Shown: positions 54,901 through 64,000 of the stretch, in pieces
How positions within the stretch are numbered: position 1 is the stretch's first letter
How the letters are laid out: the number at the start of each line of letters is the position of its first letter
Assembly: GCA_902728285.1 (NCBI GenBank)
Contig: CACVBU010000572.1
Location: forward strand, 606,892 to 670,891
DNA from: Clytia hemisphaerica
Lineage: Eukaryota > Cnidaria > Hydrozoa > Leptothecata > Clytiidae
Direction: 5' to 3'
Length of the DNA: 64,000 nucleotides
Position numbers and translations under genes: made by a program
The notes under the pieces: generated by a model
What the model was told of the DNA's origin: nothing
Database searches by the model: none
What the model saw: the letters and a program-made list of their open reading frames with translations, nothing else

Positions 54901-57900
54901 TAAGATGCTTTGTTGTCTTTTTAATCTTTGTGTAAACTTGCATATGTTTTGCATACTTTCCAACTAAATCCAGCCACAGCTTTTTCGTTCCTGTATTTTT
55001 GCATACAATTCAAGATGGCAGATGAAAAGGCGAAAAGGTCCATTGGAAAGGTTTGCATGAACAAAAATTGCGTGAATTGCGAAAAAAACTTTGCTTGAAT
55101 GAATTCGGGTTAAATAATTTGTGTGATTGCCTGAATTACATGTCCGCTGCGGGAGGGGGCCTCCATGAGGCTTGGAGATTTGGTTCAGAACTGTGAGCCA
55201 CACAGCGCTAAACCATACAGTTAGGTACTCACATCTCCTTCAAGACACAATAAACTTATCAAAAAACTGATTTTGATTGAGCTTAAACTTCAAAAATCTT
55301 TTAAAAGACACATCTCAACTTGAAGAGGAAAGCTATTAAAAATAACCCAAAATACTTTTACTCATATGCAAAACAATTTTCTAAAGTCAAAAACAAAATT
55401 GGACCATTACTATCCTAATCAGCGATCTGGAAAAGATGACAGACAGTTAGTGGAAGTACTTTGATTTGTGAAGCGTCTTTAAGTCACATAGAACAAAAGA
55501 AAATAGCAAAAGAACAAAGGAATTACCCATAGCCACCATTTCCCAACCATGGGGAATCACAATTTTACGGAAATGGGAATCTTCATATTATTAAAAAAAG
55601 AATCTTCTGAAAATTTCATTCTTCCCCATCAGTATAGACCTAACTCTTGATACAAAAATTACGGGAAACACATTTTTCGCTACCTTAATTCAAAAGGGGC
55701 CAGAAGGGGCCTAAGTCCATTTTTATGAAATTTGAGATCTTTGGTTTTTCTCAATCTCTGGCTCATTTGCTCTCTTTTGATGTACATAACAAGTAGTTTT
55801 CAAAGTTAAAAAGGCTGAAAACTTCATACTGAAGCTCTGATAAAAGTCATGTTTAATTCAAAAGAGGCCTAAGTCCATCATCTTTTTACAATAGAAGGGC
55901 CTATGTCCATCATCTTTTTACAATAAAGTCCACAAGAATAAGTTTGTTCAGTTTTGAAGAGGCCTAATTCCAATTGAATTGCAAATGGGCCTTGCATCCT
56001 AAAAAGTTTAATTGTTTTTTTTTTATTTTACTAAGATTGTCTTGAATCTAGATATCTAGATCTTGAATCTAGGTGTAAGTGGCTTTATTTTGGAATGTCA
56101 TATGTGCAGGTTTTGAACTTTAAAAGGCAGAAATTAACCCTGGCATGTTTTTCAAAGTTCATGTTTAATTCAAAAAAGGCCTAAGTCCACTCTGCAAGAT
56201 TTACTAAGTTGCACATGTTACCTACAAAAATGTCTACTTTCCAAACGAATACCTTTTCATTAGAAAATCAACTAAAGCAATGGCTTTCAGAAAACATTTA
56301 CTTCAAAGCTTTACCATCAAAAATGGTTTCAGAATCAAGGAAAAACTTTAATTGCAATTTTCTCAAAATGACCAAAATGGACTTAGGCCCCTTTTGAATT
56401 AAGGCTCACAGGATTTAGGCTCCTTTTGAATTAAGGTAGCGATTTGGACTTTATACCCTATGCTGTACGCAAGCACTTAAGCTATAGTTTGCAAAAAAAA
56501 CGCCACATAAAATATTTTTCATATTCAGTATGTACTGTAGATAGAGCAGTAAAAAATACACCTTTTCCATTTTTCCTTTTTTTTTGCAAAAGTTCTAGGA
56601 ATGAAAATAAAAGATAATGATAATTGAATACTATCCACTGATGATCCACAGCACTATATCGTAAAGCTAGAAACGCTTCACGTTTTTTCGCTTGAGAAAA
56701 TGATTGACAGATGAAAGTTTTTCATCCGCGTGGGAGCTAGTGGGCGTTCTGCGAGCGTTCTCGGCTCATTCCCTCAGACCGCACTAAAATGGTAGACAGA
56801 AAATCCTTTGTTTTATGTCAATTATAACAGTGCGGTTAATAATTTTGTTAGATCTGACATATTGATGTTTGTAAGTGCACTTTATAGTTTTGATTAACCC
56901 AAATACCAAATACCAACAAGAACTGTTATTAAACAGTAACAAATATCAACAAGAACAGTATATATAAAACAATTGTGATTTGATCTGTCAGACACATATC
57001 CACATCAACACAACATGAATATAACAAACAGGATCTGTCTTCCACAGCACCCACACGTGTCTATCAAACTGGATTGAGGTTTAGCAATATTTAGCCGTTT
57101 CTGAACTTTATGCCTAATCTACCTTTTGATTTGTGATACCATCTTATCTTCAGTTAATATTAGTGGTACAAAAACATTACTCCACAAAATAGCGTGATAA
57201 TAATAAATGAAATAACAAGATAATAACAAATAAAAAAGCAAAATAGCGTGATAATAATAATAGGGTGATAATAATAATATCGTAATGACTCCACAAAATA
57301 GCGTGATCATTATCCATGAGCTTAACTTTAATGCCATGTTTTTTCATATAACTAATAACTAAGCATCTATGCGCCGAGCTTAAAAGTGCACATACAAACA
57401 TTAGATTACAAAGTTTAAAAATGTCAAAATAGAGCTGAGACATTTTCAGGTCATGTTCAGGCCAAAGTTCCAGACGATGTCAATCAAACAACTTTGAACA
57501 AAAATTGCAATCAAACGTGATCGAATGATTGCAATTCAATTGTCGAATGTAATCGAATCTCAATCAAACGGCCAATTCCTGGGTAATATTCGATTGTGTT
57601 TGATTGTGTTTAGTCATTGTTAATTACATTCAATTAATCTTCGATTTCGTTCGATTACAATAATGTTCGATGAGTTTGATTGCGATTAAATTAAATTGGA
57701 TTACTCTGTTTGAGCTTTTTAGCGTTGGCGGCCGAGCGCTCAAGTACCGTACGAAAGCAAATAAAATCTATTATATTTTGGAAGCAATAGACTCTTTTTG
57801 TCTAAACCCAATCCCTGCATTGATAATTGTTCATTATTTTCCAGGGAGGTTATCCAAGAAGGAGACGATGGATCACTTCAAGCATCTATTGATGAAATCA

Positions 57901-60900
57901 TCCACAAAGCTAAAAGAAAAAGGTATTTTTATTATCCTTATGAAAATTGTATGTATGTGAAAAAATTTATAGAATTTCTGTCCAACTAAACTCTTTCAGG
58001 AGATTTGGGTGGCATAGCAGCATATACATTTCATCCTTATTAGGACTCGTCAGCACTGCATACTGCACCCTGACTTGGCGGGATCAAATTGCCTAGCATC
58101 TTACGCCATCTACTAACTGTGTATATATGAAAAGATTTATTCCATGAAATTATTTCTTTTCTCTGAAACTTCTATTTTTGGTAACATAGTTTTTAGTATT
58201 ATTCATTTGAAAATTCTAGTCTGAACTTGGTTTCTTTACTGTAGGCTCTTGTAGGCTGCTAATCAGAAAGTTCAATGAGTGGTCGATAAGTCAAGCTATC
58301 ATTTAGCGTCTAAAATTCAATATATTCAAAATCAAGAAACAGAAGAAAGCTTTTGAAGTTATACTTAGTAAGACTAGCTTTAACTATAAAGCCTAAGAGT
58401 TAATTTCCAACATAATAAAAAACAGTGCAATCTGATTTCTAAGATATATTCTAAAATTCCAATTTTAGGATTTTGGTGCGCAAGGGAAATGTCAGACTTG
58501 GGATGGTATGATCACTCTTTACTTTTATTCTACCATATGATTGCTTTTGACTAACTCTTGAGAGTCTTATAATCATTAAGCTCACCAAAATTTAAGTTGT
58601 ATCATCATTTTTTTAAATCAATGAAAAACAATGCCTTTAGATAATACTAATTTTTCACATTATATATTGAAAACAGTAAGCTCTGTGGTGTGAGAACTAT
58701 GATAGATAATGAAAAAGGCATTTTAAAAGATCATCGCCTATATTCTCTTCAAAACCTAACAAATCTTCATAACTTACAAATTTAATTTTGATTCCAGATG
58801 AGACATTTATTTATCATTATGGATATGTCAAGGTCAATGAAAGAGTCTGATCTTCTGCGTCCCAATAGATTGGCTTGTGTAACAAAGGTAGCTTAGTAAA
58901 AAACTTTTTTTGATAGGCCAATTTTCAGATAAGATAGTGTAAGATATTTCAACCATATCAAAGAGTTTTTAAAATTACCAATTTCTGGAATATTTTTACC
59001 TTGTTCTAAGGACAGGTTTTGTCAAAGTAGAGCCTAGTGTCCTTTGTTCTTTAAATTAAAGGTTGTTTTATTGATTTTAACTGTTTTAAAAACATTCTGT
59101 TTCAGCTTTTGGAATCGTTCATTATTGAATATTTTGACCAGAATCCAATATCACAGGTTATAGTTGTTTTTTTTGTAGTTGTATTTTACTGACTGAAGTA
59201 CATTGATTGTAAAAATAACTGCGTTCTAGCATAGTTGCGATTGTCTCAAATAGTGTAAATAAGGTATATTTAATATAACAGAAATTATCTATTTTCTATT
59301 ATATAGAAAATGTTTATGTTTTATTGTTTTTCATTTTTTGCTAGCTAGGTATAATAACCACCAAAAACAAGAGGGCAGAAAAACTAACAGAGCTAAGTGG
59401 TGAGTAATGTAAAACCTATTTTGTCATTGTTAAACTTTGGGCTAAACTTTGCCTAAAGTCTTGTAAAATCTTTAAAATTACAGATCAACCAAATTATGAT
59501 AAGTCAATTTTCATTACAGGCAACCCTCGTATGCATGTCGGCGCTTTACAGGCAGAAGCTTTGAAAGGGCCTGATGATGGGGAGCCTTCATTACAAAACA
59601 GTCTGAAATTGGCATTATCATTGTTGCGGTATAGACAATTTTAACGTATTTGATTTTTAATAATTTTGCTATTACACATTCTTTCTTGAGTGTTCTCATT
59701 ACAAGATAGTTCTTTTTTTTGTAAAAAGAACTAAGATTTATTTGGTTTGAAAGTAGAAGATCAGATGTGTCACAAACAATCTTGTACTTATTCACAAAAA
59801 TAATTTTGATGTTGCTGATGTTTTAGGCACCTGCCAAGCCATGCCAGTAGAGAAGTTCTCCTAATTTATGGAAGTTTAACAACTTGTGATCCTGAAGATA
59901 TTCACCAAACTATAGCAGTATGTCTTTTAAACATTCATAATTCATTTCTCCTTTAACAACTATATTATTGCATCATCAATAGGAGGAAGACTGTTGAATC
60001 CTATTTCAAGAAATAAATATTCAACAATTTTAGAATGTTTTTTTTTTGTGCATTAGAAATTTCTCTACTTGAAAGATTAAATTCAGCTGAAAAAGTGTAC
60101 GTTATGCAGTTAATGCTCCCAATTAATTTGAATTTTTTTTCAGGAGTTAAAGGAAAACAATATCCGCTGTTCAGTTCTTGGCCTGTCAGCAGAAATCAAA
60201 GTTTGTAAAACTATAACACAAGAAACAAATGGTATTCTTTTATTAAATTTAGTGAAAGAAGTTTCTTCAAAAGAGGCAATTCTCAAACAATCTGGGCTAA
60301 CTGACATTGTTGATGAAACAAACAGACTATTTCTTCCTAAGGATATCCTGCAAGTTTTTTCCAGCCATCGTATTTTGCATCATTGTAATTTATTTATCAG
60401 TCCTAAAGGAATGCATTTGATAGAAATCTTAACTCAATGACTTTCTGCCTGATGCATGTTATGCAATCCAAGTGAATGTATTATTTTATTTGTCAGGATC
60501 ATATCACGTCATACTAGATGAAAAACATTGTAAAGACTTGCTCCTAGAACACATTAGGCCTCCAGAGGCAAAGGTATCAATTTTTAACCTTTTCAGGCTT
60601 TGTGTTGTACTTAAAAAAAACAGAGATTTCTTTGGTAATTATCATTTTATTTTTGCCTCTAGGTATATAATAAAGCATATATTCAATAGATTTACGTTGA
60701 TTATGAATTTATTAACCCGGGGTGATGTAATATTCAACAAGGCGATGCTGAGTTGGATATAAATCACCAAGGGTTAATAAATCTCAATAACCAACTTTTA
60801 CCTATTGAATATCTGCTTAATGTCGACCTGAAATCATAGGGACTGGATATGAACCTAACTTACTCTTATTTCAGCTTCTTTCACCATACTGTAGTAAATT

Positions 60901-63383
60901 TAATTTCTGTTTTCCTGGAATTTCAAAGAACAGAATGAATATTTCTGGACTATCCTTTGTGCTATGGTTTATTGAATTGTCAGCTGGTTAAGTTTTCTTC
61001 TTTCACTCTCTGCTTTGTATAGCAACGATTGTTTTATTTGATTTTTAGGTCAATGTAGAGGCTTCATTGATACGAATGGGTTAGTTCAGATTAGTATATT
61101 TTCGCTAGGAAGTGTATGTTAATATTTTGTTCATATTATTGTCTTGGCTTTGAATGATTCAATGCAACCATTTTAAAAATCACACATTTCAAAAACTTTT
61201 TTCTTGGTGCGTGTCTCTATTGTTCTTTTTCTTTCCTTTTTAAGGTTTTCCAAAGCATTCATCCAATGAATATCCAGCACTTTGTTTATGGTAATAACCT
61301 TTTTTTGGTTCATTATTATGAGTGCATTAGACAGCATGGTTTAAGTTGGAGTTTTTACAAGGTCTTTTTTCTATTTGGTTGGTTGTTAACCTGTTATAAA
61401 ATATTATTTTTTCTTTTTCTAAAGAAAGCATTATCTCTATCTCTTATAAAAACTCCAGCTCACCCCAACAGCATAGGTATTTTAACTGTTATTAGGTATT
61501 TTAACTGTTATTGATAGAAAGGAACAATTTCTTTAAGTTGTTTAATTCTTTAATTTTTCTTCTGACAAATATGGCTCTCAGGCGAATTTAATTTCTATAA
61601 AATGACCATTTTAATGACTTTCATTTTCTTTTCAGTCACATCGAACAAGAGCAAAATGATCTGAAAGATGTTGGCTATTTTTGTCCCCAGGTAACATAGT
61701 TTCATCCCCCTATGTGTATGGGGGGTCTTTAAATTCTATGACATCCATGTAAGGGGGGTTTGAAAAAGTCTCTATTATTAGGGGGGTTTGAAAAAGTCTC
61801 TATTATTAGGGGGGGTTTGGCCTTTAGGGGGTTTGGCCTTTAGGGGGGTTTGGCCTTTAGGGGGGTTTGGCCTTTAGGGGGGTTTGGCCTTAAGGGGGGG
61901 TTTGGCCTTAAGGGGGGTTTGGCCTTTAGGGGGGTTTGGTCTTTAGGGGGTATGGTTATATAGGGGGGGTTCAAAATTTTTTACCAAATAAATTTATCAT
62001 TTTCAGTGTCATTCTCAGTCAGAAATTTGATCCCAAGTCTCGATCTCAGTTATTAAGAGGGGGTCTGAGAAATTTATATATAGGGGGGTTGGCCTTTAGG
62101 GGGGGTTGATTATATAAGGGGGTTTGAACCACCCAGGAAACTATGGGTAAAAAAATTGCAAATAATGATGGTGTATAGACATAGTCATCTTTGTGATTTC
62201 TTTTGTTTCATCACCTTATCAATTTATTTTATTTTATTCAGTGTTTCAGCCAATATTGTGAACTTCCAGTAGAATGTAAAATTTGCGGTAAGCTGACTTG
62301 TCATGCTTTATTTTAACTCTTCAATTAATATCATTTAGCTTAGCTTCCTAACCCTTTGCTTACACAACATTTATAAACAAAAGAAATAACTTTATTCCAT
62401 CCCCCCGCCGCTGTGTGGGTTTAAAATTTTGATAAATTCATGTGCAAACAATTCTTGATTCAAACAAAACCCGGAACCTGTGTATTTGTAATACTTTCAG
62501 GCTTGACTCTTGTATCTGCACCACATTTGGCACGTTCTTATCAACATCTTTTTCCGCTGCCTGCTTTTGAAGAAGTCAAGCAAAACGAAGAACAGCAAAA
62601 TGATAATACAAGGTAATCTATTTCACTCAATTTTTTTCTTTGCAGTCTTAAAAGTGAAAAACTGAAAGCTAAAACCAATTAGTATCCAGAGATTTCAAAG
62701 AATAAATCTGAAGCTATAGGTGCCTTCTCAGTAGCACCCAATACTGTTGTTCTTGATGCTTGATAATGCCTAGGTTTGATCTTTAGTTTATCTAAACTTC
62801 TTTGCTGAGAATTTCATCCTCGTCCCTGAAAGATACTTTTCCTTTTCATTTCCATTGTAAACTCTGTCATCAAAACAAAATTTGGATTCCTAATGGTTTT
62901 TCATTTCTCATGCTTATCAGATCAGCAACAAAAAGTTCAAAAGGAAGTCTCAAAATGAAGTTTTTTTCCTCTTTCTTTTTCAGGACCTGTCAAGGATGTC
63001 AAAATCTTTTAAAAGATCCCATTGTAAGACTTGTACATTGAAGCTCATCTTTACTTTCATTTTTCCTCATTTTATCTGGTACATTTTATTTTGAATTTGA
63101 ATTTTAATAAACTTGTTTTTTCAATTCATTTTTTTCTTTGCACAAAAAGTTAATTCTTAATATTGTATATATAGTTCAAGTGTTTCATTTTCTAAAAGTT
63201 TTCCTACTACAGACATAAAATGTGTAAAATTTCCTTCTTTCAATTTACTTACAGATATACAAATGCCAGGATTGTAGCAGTCTATTTTGCAACGATTGCG
63301 ATCTTTTCGTCCATGAAACTCTTCATACTTGCCCAGGGTGCAGTAGTCAGATTGGAAACATAGAAATGAATGGTATTGGCTGA
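51961..63383 (+). CDS. GTF2H2: GTF2H2 / TFIIH subunit p44 (SSL1), 17 exons, complete
   Basis: Core TFIIH subunit that binds and stimulates the XPD helicase in transcription initiation and nucleotide-excision repair; nuclear. Exons: 51961-52019, 57845-57922, 58469-58505, 58798-58887, 59106-59156, 59345-59399, 59520-59628, 59827-59917, 60144-60231, 60497-60573, 61049-61079, 61245-61290, 61636-61690, 62242-62287, 62501-62612, 62984-63023, 63255-63383 (TGA). Phases agree at every junction and total 1194 nt, giving 397 aa, against about 395 recalled for human. The vWA-like domain starts near residue 60 (MRHLFIIMD, with D67, S69 and S71) and includes [14 protein letters not shown] and [16 protein letters not shown]. 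The C-terminus has paired zinc motifs: [24 protein letters not shown], then a C4/RING-like module CQGCQ...YKCQDC...[18 protein letters not shown]. The first intron (5.8 kb) is nearly all MITEs. The other introns are small, except the one at 61691-62241, which holds a G-run array. AATAAA at 63568 is a plausible poly(A) signal. Confidence 0.96.
52690..53247. mobile_element. About 558-bp palindromic MITE, GGGATCTTCGACAAAAAACT ends
   Basis: The ends are inverted copies for about 50 bp, including TTTTATCGGCATTGGGCCGA, with G- and C-runs just inside. Full-length relative of the copy at 4690-5153. GTF2H2 intron 1. Confidence 0.8.
53846..55050. mobile_element. Large palindromic MITE carrying a nested insertion
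   Basis: The arms start AGACCTTTTCGCCTTTCCAT and end with the corresponding inverted word near 55045. About 1.2 kb including the nested 458-bp element at 54175-54632. Relative of 5640-6165. Confidence 0.8.
54175..54632. mobile_element. 458-bp MITE with CAGTCTGGGAAATCC termini, TTATT target duplication
   Basis: Perfect inverted ends (CAGTCTGGGAAATCCTCTCA and its complement) closely match the termini of the 3.4 kb element at 13011-16381. TTATT flanks it on both sides (54170-54174 and 54633-54637). The interior is rich in CAATTG and GCGCGC words. It is inserted in a larger palindromic MITE (53846-55050); the homologous MITE near 5745 has the same position uninterrupted, giving an empty site. 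A short ORF inside has no coding support. It lies in GTF2H2 intron 1. Confidence 0.85.
55633..56900 (+). repeat. Interspersed repeat copy 2, interrupted by a palindromic MITE
   Basis: Homologous to 3078-3870 but split by the element at 55678-56441 and lacking the 209-bp MITE. The two copies therefore serve as empty sites for each other's insertions. Confidence 0.75.
55678..56441. mobile_element. 764-bp MITE, CGCTACCTTAATTCAAAAGG termini
   Basis: Inverted termini CGCTACCTTAATTCAAAAGG / CCTTTTGAATTAAGGTAGCG. The word AATTCAAAAGAGGCCTAAGT and variants recur several times inside. No gene. Lies in GTF2H2 intron 1. Confidence 0.8.
57175..57310. repeat. AATAGCGTGATAATAATAA short repeats
   Basis: Five occurrences of ATAGCGTGAT or ATAGGGTGAT, each followed by ATAATAATAA or similar. 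AT-rich, non-coding. Confidence 0.6.
57480..57675 (-). repeat. Interspersed repeat (copy 2, inverted)
   Basis: Inverted homologue of 45280-45510; AATGTAATCGAATCTCAATC at about 57546. GTF2H2 intron 1, about 170 bp before exon 2. Confidence 0.65.
61335..61470. repeat. Short MITE, GTTGGAGTTTTTACAAG ends (copy 2)
   Basis: Same family as 24333-24490 (TTGGTTGGTTGTTAACC core). Lies about 45 bp after a GTF2H2 exon ending at 61290. Confidence 0.75.
61700..62145 (+). repeat. G-run tandem array TTAGGGGGGTTTGGCCT in a GTF2H2 intron
   Basis: About ten imperfect units of a 17-19-bp motif (AGGGGGGTTTGGCCTTT) at 61800-61960, plus scattered units to about 62120. The coding strand is very G-rich with runs of six or seven G and could form quadruplexes. 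Partial inverted ends (CATAGTTTC / GAAACTATG) suggest it is a MITE body. Confidence 0.85.
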
Positions 63384-63567
63384 TTTCTATGGAAATCTTC
63401 GCCAAACAATGTTGTTGTATTTTATGTTTCAATTTAGACGTTGTTTTGTAAAATAGGAGCTAGAGAAGACTTTCTTTATAATTTCTGTCCTATTTTCAAG
63501 CACCAATATACCTATTACATGAATATTAGGAGACGTGTAATTAACACGAATGGAAAATTTTCGTCCT

Positions 63568-63573
63568 AATAAA
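63568..63573 (+). terminator. Candidate poly(A) signal of GTF2H2
   Basis: AATAAA hexamer 185 bp downstream of the GTF2H2 stop codon, in a T-rich context. It is the nearest canonical hexamer in a sensible position for this gene's 3' end; cleavage itself is inferred. Confidence 0.4.
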
Positions 63574-64000
63574 ACCCTGTTAGTTTTTAAAGCAAAACAC
63601 CTAAAGTTTACACCTGTTTATTTTGATGTCGTGTTTATTTCAAGGCTGTTAAATACTTCTAAACTTATATTCATGTACTAGTAATAAGGTCGTCTGCGGT
63701 CTCATTTTCATAAATATAACTGGTAATTACATTAAAGGTTTGAGCTACGGAGAATCTATGGTCCAGGCGTTTCTACTGATAATATTTGTCTCGTTGTTAT
63801 ATTATTTCAGCTTACAAACCCAACCAGCTGTTGAAAACGAAAAAGTTATTATTTTTTATTAAGACCTCTATCATTTTTTTTATATTATAGGTTAGAAAAT
63901 TTTAGTTTTTTTTAAACCACCTTAGGAAGATGTTATATTGCTATATTTAATTTGTTTTTTAATTTTTCATAGCTTACATTGTTACCAGTTTTGAAAGAAA

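Overview
The window is AT-rich invertebrate animal nuclear DNA. It holds three ordinary conserved animal genes with many small GT-AG exons, embedded in a very dense layer of DNA-transposon relics: MITEs, fold-backs and nested insertions. No bacterial, organellar or viral gene set is present. The genes and the repeat types (HIRAN-bearing and hAT-like elements, a CR1/Jockey-type LINE, a tRNA-derived SINE) fit a cnidarian-like or other early-branching or marine invertebrate. I cannot fix the species from sequence alone.

Layout. 1-8.3 kb is repeat-filled (fold-backs, MITEs, a tRNA-like segment) with no recognisable exon. 8.36-35.31 kb (+) holds 24 exons of an LRPPRC orthologue, a mitochondrial PPR protein; the N-terminal exon(s) were not found. 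Its 10.5 kb intron 7 (12441-22929) carries a 3.4 kb DNA transposon, a 1.6 kb GGACCTACC-family repeat, a nearly intact reverse-transcriptase ORF of a LINE, and a nested TTAA-flanked piggyBac-like MITE. 35.3-41 kb is intergenic with short MITEs and a LINE remnant. 40.98-47.06 kb (-) is a six-exon numb gene (PTB domain plus NPF motifs, 404 aa), convergent with LRPPRC. 47.1-51.9 kb contains a hAT-like MITE with a 6-bp target duplication and a 2.7 kb element whose ends are opposed arrays of a 20-bp repeat. 51.96-63.38 kb (+) is a complete 17-exon GTF2H2 (TFIIH p44/SSL1, 397 aa); its 5.8 kb first intron is packed with nested MITEs.

The three genes serve unrelated housekeeping or developmental roles and are not an operon. 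The most unusual material is mobile DNA. The 3371-bp element at 13011-16381 has CAGTCAGGG termini, a 5-bp target duplication, seven exact or near-exact copies of a 16-bp perfect palindrome in its ends, a 30-bp minisatellite, a Cys/His protein ORF, a second basic ORF, and a frame-shifted HIRAN-domain ORF. A 458-bp element with almost the same termini sits at 54175-54632, also with a 5-bp duplication, and its empty target site is preserved in a related repeat near 5.75 kb. Together they define a family that I do not recognise as an established one.
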